Origin: Litoditis marina
Taxonomy: Eukaryota > Nematoda > Chromadorea > Rhabditida > Rhabditidae
Length of the DNA: 64,000 nt
Reading direction: 5' to 3'
NCBI GenBank assembly: GCA_964036275.1
Contig: OZ038440.1
Span: 1,612,001 to 1,676,000, forward strand
Shown here: positions 44,195 to 55,417 of the stretch, in pieces
How the letters are laid out: every line of letters starts with the position of its first letter
How positions within the stretch are numbered: the first letter of the stretch is position 1
Notes under the pieces: model-generated
The model's database searches: none
What the model was told of the DNA's origin: nothing
The model's input: the letters and a program-made list of their open reading frames with translations, nothing else
Made by a program: the position numbers and the translations under genes

Positions 44195-47100
44195 CTAAAT
44201 GACAGCCGTATATTTGATCTTCTTAGTGTCCTCCCGGTCCTTCCACCATATCTGAGTTATGCACCACAGAACCAGCAACACTGAGCAGGTGGCAGCAACG
44301 GCCTGAGATGAGAAAAGATCCAACCGGCTCAACTGGCAACATTCGTGCTATCTCAAATGGTCTTCCCCATCTTTTTCGACTAATTTCGAGAAAATAACAA
44401 AATTTAAAATCCCATGTTCAAAACGTACAGAGATCGATGTGGCCTGTCGCAACGAGCGCGACGTGTGAGATATTACTGTGGATTCCAAAAACAATCGAAA
44501 TTCGCGAACGAATGCTCCCCAAACTATTTCTCGCCAGTCGCAACGTGTCCGTGCTTCGCGAGATGTGGTGTGAACATTTAAAATAAAATTATGGCGCTCT
44601 TGAGCTACCTTGTGAATCGGGGCATTGGAGGGTTCAAACGGTGTAAACACTGTGCGCAACTAACCACAACTGTGATGCTGAGTCGATATGGACTGAGAAT
44701 GTTCCGCCTGTACCAAACGCGAGCATCTTCCTCCTCCAGAATATTTGCAGCTGGAAAAATGAACTCTAGACAAAAAACAATGAAAGTGTGTTTTACCGCC
44801 CCGCGTTTATAGTTTTAATAAACAGAGAACGGTGGAGATTATTGTTGAATGTATGTGAAACGCCTACACTAATGTAAGGGGAACGGGTGAAAGTAATCAG
44901 ACTCGCAATATTTTGAAACCTTCCCCCACCCCTTCCTATTCTTAATTCAAACATAGCCACTCCCCTCCCTTACTTTTACGTACAATTAGCGATGGCCGTG
45001 GACCGCAGACAGTACAAAACGTCAAAATGACAGTTTTTGTCCATCTTGCCTACCCAGCCATGACAATTGACATGGAGTGAATAGAGCGGAAACGGACCGA
45101 GAACAGCCTCGCGACAGGCATGTGTCACCGCGGCCAGACATGTCGCATTGTAGCCATCCTCAGAGTAGTCGGCGTCCATTCTGAACGAGAAATATGGTAT
45201 GGTATGGTATGGGTGCACATACCAGTAAGTTGTGAACATTCTACAGAAAGTACCCCGTTTTGGATTCAAATAAACAATTCATCATTTTACATTAGAACAG
45301 TCAACTTTTTCCGATTTTGGCAAAATTAGAGCTCGTTGTTGACTGTTTCGACTATTCGAACAACATTACTCGATTATATCTAGGCAAGATGGAAACACTA
45401 AAATACGGCACAACATTACCTCACATTCGAGCCTACCATTATGACCACAGTTCATAGTGTATTGGGCAACATTATTAAAAGGATAAATCAAGTTTTTAGT
45501 ATTTCGAGGTTAAAATAAGTACTAATCATTATAATGATAACTTTATGACATCTGAATGTCTGATATAATAATCAGACGCAGTTAATCTCTCCACCCATTT
45601 TCCTGCAAATAGTAAGTAGTAAACATACTACAAACGTAGTGAACAACATCTTCGGACCAACCTATAGACATCTCGTAGACAGTTGCACATGTTATTGGCG
45701 CACGTCGAGTGATTTGCATACTTATTCAGTTCACATTCGTTCTGCTGAATGGCGCACGAGGAGACCGTAGCTGAAAGGACAAACTAATTTCGAATTGATT
45801 ATACTTCGATAGAAAAACTCAAAAAGCGGCTTCTTCAACTGAGCGTTCTTAATTAGAAATTTAGAGTGTTTAATAGGAACACGGGTTTCTTGTTGAAGAG
45901 TAGTCGGAAATAACTGGTGTATGAAACAAGGCGAAGTGCCCGAACACCAGTCAAAACATCTAGTTCCTTTAAGAAACATGTTTAATGGCGGAGTACAACA
46001 ATCTAATTTAGCTGTTTCTGATGATAATTTTGAAGCATTTTGAACCATGACTGGTTCTTACTGGTTCTTCTCAACGGGATCATCCCACCGCACAGTTGCG
46101 TTTCTAGACCGCGTTAGAACCTTTTTACACATCAAATACCGGAAGGAAAAAAACTTACAGTTGAGCCTATTACAGCTTTTGTACAGGTTTTCATACGATT
46201 CTTGAACCTCCGGCCACTCGAGGGTGGGCAGATACTTGCCCAGATCAGGCGATTCTGTAATTGTGGTCGTCAACTTGGTTCGATTTACAGAACATCGTTT
46301 CGATTTACACATGAAGTTTAGGTTAGGGAAAATATAACTTACGAGGACAAATGCACATGATAGCATTCTCGGTGGATATAATATGTGCATCAACTACCAG
46401 AACATGAGGGTTATTTTCAGTGTATGAAAGTCAGTCGTTAACTAAAGAGTACAATCGTCTACTATATTATCGTCTTCAATATGATCCCGTTAAAGCAGGA
46501 CGATTATGTGGACCAATCCCGTGCAGATATGACCAAAGTTGATACGCGGACAACTTTTTAGGGGGGGGGGGAGGGTCGTTTTCGGCCCAACATTCGAGAA
46601 AATAATAGAAATTCGGGACGACTTTAATATATTCAATCTTCGAATTGGAGTATTTTGGGTTCAGAAAGCTTGTTTTTGACTATTTACCATTGACTTCTGA
46701 TTTTTTGAAGGGGGGGGGGGTCGTTCCGGTTGTCAGGCCGGTAAAAATTCTGGTCATCCCTGATCCCGTGTCAACGGTCCTTTAAACTGCAATTGAAAAA
46801 GGTATTGCAGTTTAAAGGACTGAACCGTTGGCCCGTTGGGATTGAACCACATAATCGTCCTTATTTAACATCCTGTTACCTGTATAGTTCACGCTGTTCT
46901 CATAGGCGACAACTCCAACGAATGGCATCAAGAAACAGACCAAATCAGCTGTAGATCGACACGGTTTCCCGCCCGTACGATTCAGAGCCCGCTGAAAACG
47001 TGTAAAAATAAATATCCGAAATGACTTCTCCTCAACTTTCGAACAGTTTCTTTCCAAACAGTCTTTCATACATTCACATTGGTTGATGAATGTTTGTCCT

Positions 47101-49152
47101 AGTAATTAATACGTGTTACGTGTTTACGTGTTTTCCCTCGATTGGTCAAATACCCCACCAACCAGCAAAGTGGACGTCTTTCAAGCTGTTCGGTGAATGC
47201 TGCTAAAGTGTTCTCGCTGGAGCAATCCTATTCAATGTATTTTGGTTTGGCTAGCTTGAAGTACAACATCGTGACTTCTCAGTATCAGCTTATTTGAGGG
47301 CGGAGGCAAAACAGAACTCTAAAGAGTTTCGCTTGATTCCCCCTGTAACATCTTACACTGCAACTGTATAGACTATAGTTTTTATTCATACTCTCTGCTA
47401 CCCGCTTATGACACCATGCCCCATGCGGCATGTTGCAGCCTACCTTGTTACACTGACAGAAGTCCTCATCGCAAACATCCTGGCCACTCTGTCGCACATA
47501 ACACTCGTCATGGATCACGCAACAGTGGTTCATCTCGCCTGTAAACATATCACTAGTAGGTCAAAAAACACCTCTCTTTTCTGCAACTGGACACCTTCAA
47601 TGTTGTGTGAAACTGATGATAGCCTAACTTTTAGCAGATACACACGCGCGTACAGCAGTAACATTGTACCAATGGTAAAAATTACAAAAAAACTTTTCTC
47701 GAAATCTGAAAACTAAATAATTTTTTATAATTATACTCAAAAAGACTTCTATCGAACTGAATATTGAAAATCGTGAAATGTATTAAAGCTATGGTTTCTA
47801 TACCCCTCATTCACATGGTAAAGTTCAAGTTTATTGATACTAACAAAAAACTAGACTATTTTAAATTTTCCGTTTACAACACGTTCCCCAATCCCGACCC
47901 GACTCTCAGACATAATTATGATTTTCCTTCAGATGTCCTCCCCGGTCCAAAAAAACCATCGAAACTCAGAAATCTCCGTGACACTGACACTAATTCGAAT
48001 TAGTCGAGTACACGTTAGAGGGCGCACGAGAAAAAGTCTGGCCAACTGCCAGCTGTTCAGTCAACTGTAAACCAACTCGGCTAATCTTAGACATGAAACC
48101 TAACAACTTTATATCAACTCCAAGACCATTATTTTATCAGTTCATAACTTCATGTGCTGATTTGGGGATGCGGATTACGCGGATTCTCTATCAATCTATC
48201 TGAGCAAATCAAAATTTTAAAAGAATTGTTTTTTGGCTTCTGATAAACATATTTTCCATGAAGACAATTTAGTTAAGTCAATCCCATAGATCGTGTAGGT
48301 TTGCAAATTTGGAAAAATGAACATCCCCGACGAAAAACGACAGGTCATATGTTATTTTACAGAACAAACGAAAAATTTCCGTACAGTTATTGCCGAAAAA
48401 CAAGATTTTCGAAGTGAACTAAACATGAATGCGATACTCCCCGCTAGTCCTCCCAGGGGCGGGCAGAGAATGGTTTGACGTAGAGTCCAATACGACCCCC
48501 CTCCCTTTGGAAAAATGAAAGAAGTCAAATTTCAACAAATGAACGGTAAATTTCGAAGAAGGTTTCGTTCTGGCTGCTAAAAACGTGCAGCTTTCCACCC
48601 CCTCTGGACCAAAAACGACCCCCCTCCTTGACTTTATTGGTTTGCCAAGCCAGATCTGCCCTCCCCTGAGTCCTCCTGAGATCGTTGACTTTTTCTCTAA
48701 CTAACTGGACTGGGGTAATTAATCCAAAACTATACCAAAATTGCTACAGTTAATCCAAAATCACCTGGGGGGGCCTATAACTTTCGACTTTTGCCATTGG
48801 GGGATTTTTAACTCAACAAACCATTAAAGTAGGACGATTATGTGGACCAATCCCGTGGTCCTTTAAACTGCAAATTGGAAATGTATTGCAATTCAAAGGT
48901 CTGAAGCGCTGGGATTGGACCACATAATCGTCCTTCTTTAAACCGACACTTTCCTACATATCACATATGAAACTGAAAACCCGACTAACCGGCAAAATCG
49001 GGGCAATTGCCCATGACTTCGTCATAGGCCATCTGCCGGGAGACCTCCTCGCTGCCACAGTGCCAGTCTTCCAGGGCAATCTTCCCACAGACGGAGGGAA
49101 GGAGGGCCAGAGAGACGCAGACGAGCAGACATTTCACCCAGGAGGGAATCAT
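44195..49152 (-). CDS. Secretory phospholipase-A2-like protein, two tandem domains, membrane-anchored form
   Basis: Minus-strand exons 49152-48990, 47538-47444, 46991-46880, 46254-46159, 45770-45662, 45180-45054, 44302-44195 give about 269 aa. A signal peptide (CLLVCVSLALLPSVCG, residues 8-23) precedes domain 1, which carries the PLA2 active-site motif CCVIHDECY (His64, Asp65) and CDEDFCQC, but no classical calcium loop: Trp-His-Cys-Gly stands in its place. Domain 2 (about 124-230) repeats the spacing with SCAIQQNEC and CANNMCNC, so the catalytic His-Asp pair is gone. The final exon gives a membrane segment (AVAATCSVLLVLWCITQIWW) and a short basic tail. Exon 45180 can also read on to a stop at 44976 (about 259 aa, secreted) if its GTAGGC donor is skipped. 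PLA2-like proteins without the calcium loop are familiar from nematodes. Enzyme activity is uncertain. A 5' UTR intron ends with TTTCAG at 49161-49166. Confidence 0.82.
44976..45180 (-). CDS. Alternative (unspliced) last exon of the phospholipase-like gene
   Basis: If the GTAGGC donor after codon 234 is not used, the frame continues through Val-Gly-Lys-Met-Asp-Lys-Asn-Cys and LYCLRSTAIANCT to TAA at 44976-44978. This isoform would have no membrane anchor and two extra pairs of cysteines. A third possible ending is a short exon at 45602-45572 (acceptor CTATTTGCAG, stop TGA), giving about 201 aa. Confidence 0.5.
46490..46868. mobile_element. TTAA-flanked foldback element, copy 3, split by a nested element
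   Basis: TTAAAGCAGGACGATTATG on the left and CATAATCGTCCTTATTTAA on the right mark the outer element. Its body is interrupted at 46524-46762 by another element. It lies in intron 3 of the phospholipase-like gene and ends 11 bp from the donor of exon 3. Confidence 0.85.
46524..46762. mobile_element. 239-bp hAT-like element nested in a TTAA element
   Basis: The ends CAGATATGACC and GGTCATCCCTG are imperfect inverted repeats, and the 8-bp sequence ATCCCGTG flanks both sides (46516-46523, 46763-46770), exactly inside the host element's sequence. The interior has two poly-G runs (about 46561-46570 and 46711-46720), each followed by GGGTCGTT. It has no coding capacity. Confidence 0.88.
48454..48668. 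mobile_element. 215-bp hAT-like element with perfect 8-bp target duplication
   Basis: The inverted ends CAGGGGCGGGCAGA and TCTGCCCTCCCCTG are flanked by AGTCCTCC on both sides (48446-48453, 48669-48676). The interior contains GACCCCCCTCC twice, reminiscent of the poly-G/GGGTCGTT parts of the nested element at 46524, so the two may be related. Confidence 0.88.
48824..48941. mobile_element. TTAA-flanked foldback element, copy 4
   Basis: TTAAAGTAGGACGATTATG on the left, CATAATCGTCCTTCTTTAA on the right, with the family's TTTAAACTGCAAATTGG centre. 118 bp. Confidence 0.88.
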
Positions 49153-52100
49153 GGTACCCTGAAACAACTAGAGTATATGAATGTCGAACCAGAACCAAAT
49201 ACTACTCACCATATAGCAAAATGCGCATTTAGGTATGAGAGATCGCACACCCAAAGGATGAATGAGAGAGACGACTGCCTCAAAACAGCACGAACAAAAG
49301 AACGGTGCTGTGTCGGCAGCTGGTAAACTGACTCTGAACTACCAAAAGATCGTCGACTATCTCGATAATTACTGTTTACTGGGTACTGGCCTAAGCGCCA
49401 CATAATTCAATTCAAAGTGAAAGGCTTTTATTAGCTTTCAGACTCAGTGCATTGAATGAAATGAAATTTAAAAACCTTAGTTTGAGCAATAATTGAGTCA
49501 AACGCTGTGATAATTCCGACAATGATGAATGATTTATGTGGAGTTGGCAACAATTCTGGAGTATAACAACTAACCCGGTGGGGGTATCATGATTATTCTA
49601 CACGCCCCCGTAACCAAGCCTGATTTTTTGTCGCGTAAAAACGCGCAGGAGGCGCGCCATGGACACGTATAATCGTCTAAGACTAGTCGCAGTCGTTAAA
49701 ATTAAATAGCCACGACGAGCGGGGTCAACCGTCATGTCGCAGTCTCACTGTCTGAGAAAAAGAAAATAGAAAAAAAGTCAACCTTCTGGCAACAATAGCA
49801 ACTAAATAAGAGACACAACTTCCAGAGCAGGGATTGATGGAATGTACGAAGTTAACACGACGCATGAACCGGATACCAAATGATCAAAAAATGGTAAACA
49901 TCATCTATTACGTATCACATTGACACATCATAATGCTACACTTATGTTTTGCCAGAAGAAGAAAGCATCTATGATTCATGTCCGCCGATAATGGTACGTT
50001 TTTACAGACAGCAGACGAATAAAAAATAAACTCCGAACGTCTACATATCTGTCTATAAGTTATAATAAGACAATTGTGATGATGTATAGGTATAGGTAAC
50101 TTAAGTTACCTACTCCAACCCACTATGCTTCCAAATGAACTTGTTTTGCATTGAAATGAGTTCAAATTCCTCTAATGAAATTTACAGCTTGAACAGAGCA
50201 TTCAAGGTGTGGTCAGTGAAAGGTCAGGAGCACTTAGTTCACGACGTTCACGTTCAGGGATGGACCAGAAAAACATCATATGTGTCAACGAGAATAGAGA
50301 TCAAGGAACCAAACAGTGACCGAGTGTGCACACGCTCACGGACATTCGCAATACAGTACAGACAGTGATTCCGTGTACATTACACAAAAATGATCATATT
50401 TCGTTTCGGTCGAGAGTAGGGGCGAGGGAACGAGAGGGAGGGGCACTAGAACCACGTGGGGTCCGGGTCACCCCACTTGGATCCTAATTCAAATTAACAC
50501 GGAGAACCGCGCAATGTGACATTTATGATCGCTTCGCTGCGAAACCGAAGGACATCTACACCAGTCACTCGTGAGAGACACGATGGCGTGACTTTTCTCA
50601 GGAAGTCGGAGAAGCAGCTACAGTTGGAGTATCAAGGAGTCCATTAAGCCTATACTTCATAATACCATAGGACACAGTACGACAAATCATCAAATTTCGA
50701 TCCTTCCAACAACCATTACTGGATGCACAACCTAATATTAGTGTGACTAGAAATGGCGGAATAGTTATAATTTTATGAGATGGAGAGCAGAGAAAACAGT
50801 AACTAAATCACATGTTACATCCATCCACATATCCACAACGTCCCACGAAAATCCCACGACTTCTAGAACTTCAAGTGACTGCAGGGAAATAACTGAATCG
50901 ATAAATCTGAGAACCGGAAAGTGAAAACTGAACCACTCGATACTCAGATGGAAACATGAAGCCAGGCCGCTTCGCAACACTAGTAAATTATCTGAGGCGA
51001 CAGGTCGCCTTTTTGCCGCCAGCGCAGAACGTAGATAGTAGATACATGGAAACGATGGTATCAGCACGGAACGACTACCAAATTAAACCGGACCCTGAAA
51101 ATTAGGCGCAGACCAGAAAAAAGTGCATCGTGCATGCAATAAATAGCGGACCACTTGGCAAACTTGTACTTTTTAGATCGGAATTTTCCATGTTATTTGA
51201 GTTCTAAGAGTTGTATTGCATTTTGTGAACATAGTCAATCTCAAAACCATTCATATGTCAACTGCCAAGATCTGTAGAATCCAAGTTGAAAAGAAACGAT
51301 ATATCATTCTTTCCTTCAATTCTCTCAGGCTGCAATCAAAACCATAAACATTAATAAACGCGCGGTAGGCTTAAAGATGAGATAAGATTAAGATGGGGTA
51401 AATATAAACTTGTCACAGAAACATGAAATCATTGCAGTACATTGTACATGACAGCACATTCATCATTATTTGTCAGACACGAACACAACTTTATCGAAAA
51501 TCGAACCAAATAGTGCAACTTTTTTATATTTCTAGTCTGCATTATGCATTGGCATTCTACTATTGGGTACGGGAATGATCTTCTGATGAAGGGAGTTTGT
51601 GAAATACCAATTTTTCACCTTTTCCCGAACTAGACCACTTCTAGAGATCATCAAATTAACTCAGTCAGAATCCCAGCTCCAGGAGGAAACCAAACTCCAG
51701 AGTACACAGGCTACAGACTACATTCAAAACCACTTCTAGCTTCTGGTTTTATTTCGACAAACTCCCATCTTTGTAAGTAAATGTCTGTTTTTGCTATTTC
51801 CTCTTGCTCAGGTCTTTTATTTTGAAAAGAATATAGACTAACCTTCAAGGAATGGGGACCCAAGTGAGTGGAGTATCGTCACAATCTCACAATAGACAGC
51901 TGACCGGTCTTCTTCCTCTGGAAATGATTAGGCAATGACCTTAAAACCACAAATAGGTTGCACAGTTCCCAGTAGAGTAGTACGAGTTGAACATTTTATT
52001 AAATATCAATATTTCTGATACACATCGATACATATACATCGAAAAATTACAAGAGACAAAACCTATTTCTATTTGAGAAAAAAAATAAGCGCAATTTGGA

Positions 52101-53327
52101 TTGAAGTGTATCACTCAAGCCATGTTGTGCTAGAAAGATTATGATATTATGAACTGCAATCCAGATCGGTCATATATGTTTTTTTTTCGAAGTAAAAGTA
52201 GTCATTTCATTAGAGTTGCGATGTGTTTTACAGCATCAAATACTCCACCTACTACTCATCCTATTTCAGTGTTCACATAGATAATCTGTGAATTTATACC
52301 AATCTATACTAGAAGAAAGTCGGTTCATTAACCACTATTATTTTTGCACGCACACAAGCCCACGACTATTTTCAATATGAGCTTTGAGATCCCTAATTAC
52401 TATAGTGGACTTACTGTGTGGTTGATGCTTGAACAATGGTTAATATACCTATGCCGTATGAGCACGAGATAAAGAAATACGAGTAGAGCTCTGACGCAAT
52501 GTGTTTAGTTGAAGACAGTCAGAAATCACGCAAAATCAGTCAATTGTACTCGTCACGTATACAAAAACATAAATGTGACATACATGAGTGACGATGAAGA
52601 AACCAAACAACGTTTGCAACGGAACACGCGAACAAATTTACAACACCCAGACGAAAGTGACATGGCTTGCTAACCAGATAAATCATAACAGATTGTGGAC
52701 GTCAGTTAGGCTAGCGAAATGCAGGTAGGTGGGTGTATGTATACGCATTTGAGAAAGTATCTCATGTAATTAGGTTCCATTAAGCAGGTGGGAAACTCGA
52801 GCAGTAAAAATTTTAAATACTAGGGCAAAAACGAAACAGCAATATGATGCAATAGAGTATATTAAAATGAAGTAATGAGAGGGCACAAATAAAAAACCAA
52901 AAGTGGCAATATGAAATTTGCAGAACGCAATCCTATAAGAACGGTATGTAAAACTTAGGTATGGTACGCGTAAGTTGCTCGGCTGTCGGAAAATAGAAAA
53001 GCTCATTCTTCAAACAATTTGTTAGAAATTTACGGCTTATCTGGTCGTATTTTGATATATGTTTCTGATATCAAAGTATGACGATACAAAGCGTGTTGTA
53101 CTATGGATACTATATATTAGCATGTTTCCTATATAGACATATCTGAAATCGATAAAAGTCGGATGTTAATGTGAGATTACTAAATCGCTTTCAAACAGCG
53201 CTGGTTGAAAACTGATTTTGTGAAATTCTTTCAAGTAGTATCGTACTTGCTGGTATCATTTTCTTTACAGTAACTATGAAGTAAAACAGGGCGAGAATAT
53301 TCTTCCCTTGAGATCTCAACGATAACT

Positions 53328-53451
53328 TTAAATAAGGACGATAATGTGGACCAATCTCGTGTCAACGGTCCTTTAAACTGCAATTGAAAAATGTATTGCA
53401 GTTTAAAGGGCTGAAGCGTCGGGATTGGGCCACGTAATCGTCCTTATTTAA
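53328..53451. mobile_element. TTAA-flanked foldback element, copy 5
   Basis: TTAAATAAGGACGATAATGTG on the left end (slightly diverged) and CACGTAATCGTCCTTATTTAA on the right, with the CTTTAAACTGCAATTG centre. 124 bp. Confidence 0.85.
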
Positions 53452-53699
53452 TCTCCGACAATTCCAATAGATAGGATAAGAACACTCTGTGCAGTGTTCG
53501 GTTCCTCGTTGAACCTTGTAATCATACAATGAGAAACGTGGCTCGGTTCAAAACGATATTTGCGTGGGATCATAGCGTGCTATGGCATAAAAAGAGCGAG
53601 AACAAACAGAAAGTATAACGTGGTACTTGACCGCGCGATCGCTAAACAATTTTGACAGCATCTTAATCATCCCTTCTTTAAACTCGACAACGACAAAAA

Positions 53700-53732
53700 G
53701 AGAGGAACTTAGAGTGGGGAAGTTACGAAGTT

Positions 53733-53798
<66 letters not shown>

Positions 53799-53890
53799 AG
53801 AGAGAAAGATGGAGGGAGGGAGTGAGATTAGGAGGGAGACTGGACCGACAGACATGCAGACAGAGAAAAAGGAGGGGGGGGGGACTGAAA
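53700..53890 (+). repeat. (GA)n microsatellite in a purine tract
   Basis: About 62 bp of uninterrupted GA (roughly 53,735-53,797) within a longer A/G-rich stretch, followed by a run of ten or more G at 53,875-53,883. The minus-strand Ser/Leu frames are artefacts. Confidence 0.92.
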
Positions 53891-53974
53891 GATGACGCAC
53901 CTATGAATAAACGAAAAGGAAAAATGAATAGGGCCAAAACGCAAAAATATATTTTTTTTCTTGGCTTTTTTCAG

Positions 53975-54099
53975 TTCACGGGTTTATCTTGATTTCATTA
54001 TGAAACTTTACGTTCGTATAATGAATGATCGACTAGACAGATTGTACTTTTTGGTTTCGTGCAGTATCTGTCTGGGTTTCCCGCTGAATAAGTTATCCG
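53975..54099 (+). CDS. Candidate internal exon, unknown protein
   Basis: GGCTTTTTTCAG precedes a 41-codon open frame (it includes Tyr-Leu-Asp-Phe-Ile-Met-Lys-Leu-Tyr and Arg-Leu-Asp-Arg-Leu-Tyr-Phe-Leu-Val), ending at a consensus GTAAGC donor. Both splice sites are good, but no partner exon could be joined. Frames just downstream (54,134-54,322 and 54,333-54,575) are open and moderately protein-like, so a small plus-strand gene may lie here. Confidence 0.3.
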
Positions 54100-55417
54100 G
54101 TAAGCTTTTTCTTCGCTATTATGTGACCGAAAAATGCTGATTTTCAATTCTCAACTAACATTTGAGTGGTACGGTACACTTACCGAACACCGGAACCCTC
54201 TCTTTGTTATTCACCAAGACAAAATTAGTTTGAAAATAAAAAATGAATTAGTACTCCGCTTTCCCCGGTTCTATTTCCCTAAACCCCTAAACGCGTCCAA
54301 ATTCAGAACTATACGTATTTGAACTGCATCAGATGTTCACACGATATATTATGAAAATTTCGAGTTTTCAAGCTGGGGTATATCAACGAAAAGTTTTGAT
54401 AAAGAACACAGAAACAATTATAATACCTAACCTTATTCGGCGTGAGTTATACCGTTTCTGTAAAAAGAGACTGACTTCAGATGAGCTTCAAGATCTGTTA
54501 TGCACATCAAACAAATTGTATTCTCACACAAACACATTTGCTCTTATTACAGTAGAACAAACAGTGAATAGTTAGCTTGTTTTTCTTGAAGCGAACCATA
54601 TATAGGATGCCATCAAACACATCAAAGTTGTTGGATCTCATGTAGCACAACAGTTCCCTTTGAGCGAATATCGAATACTCTATCTCAAAACTAAAACTTG
54701 AATATCGAAACTATACACATGCTCTGTATGATGGGGACTACAATGGGAAAAGTAGTTACACGAATACAAAGGGGGGTTGCAAAAAGTTTCACACCTCGCT
54801 TCACAAGGAGGCCGTGTTTCATTCAGAAAAGTGACGTTTGAGTGACCTTCCAATAAGGAAAATACAAGAACAGTTTCATCTCGAAAACACTTTTTATGGT
54901 ACACTTTATTTCATAGTTGAGCGACAAGTACACACAACAGTTACCACATGATTAGGTAACTAATATCCGTAATATCAAATTGATTGTAAATGTAAACTAG
55001 AATCTGTGTTAATTTATATAAATTTAATCTGTTTCAAATCGAGATCGTTCGGGTTCATAAAATTTGGTAATGAACGCCTTGCGAAAAACATACAAAAATT
55101 TCCTGACACAGCAGAAATAATATCTACAGTAATTTACCGTTTTGACGACTATGGCTGTGACGGGGATTGTTTCATAGTGTGAAACTATACATTCAGCATT
55201 TTTTGAGGACAAAACTACGTTCGCGAAAACATGAAATTAAAATTAATGACTACATATAATTCAATTTGCAACAAACAATGGTTAACGAAAGAAGTTGGAT
55301 GTTCTTCTACGATACAGTTGATCTCAACTCTTGACAAAACCCGATAAAACATAGTTGTGATAAACGAGATTATTGATGAATACCCATACTTGAAATAAAA
55401 ATAAAAATAATCGATCG

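Larger units (their letters stand above)
47545..48989. other. Intron 1 of the phospholipase-like gene, with two mobile elements
   Basis: The intron spans about 47,539-48,989 on the minus strand. It contains the hAT-like element 48454-48668 and the TTAA element 48824-48941. The plus-strand open frames inside it are not supported by splice signals. Confidence 0.7.
49167..53974. other. Upstream/intergenic region, no gene seen
   Basis: GC-richer patches at about 49,560-49,750 (with GCGCGCCATGG) and 50,400-50,600 (CACCACGTGG-like, then ATTCAAATTAAC) could be promoter or 5' UTR material of the phospholipase-like gene, but no motif proves it. From 50,600 to 53,300 I see AT-rich DNA with no defensible exon. 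A TTAA element (53,328-53,451) and a GA tract end the stretch. Confidence 0.5.

Noticed and set aside
47408..47716. Plus-strand open frame over the phospholipase exon
   Set aside because: It is the antisense shadow of the exon at 47538-47444, which carries the CC..HD motif in frame with its neighbours.
50765..51067. Minus-strand open frame of 100 codons
   Set aside because: No splice or start context and no partner exon; its composition does not stand out from surrounding DNA.
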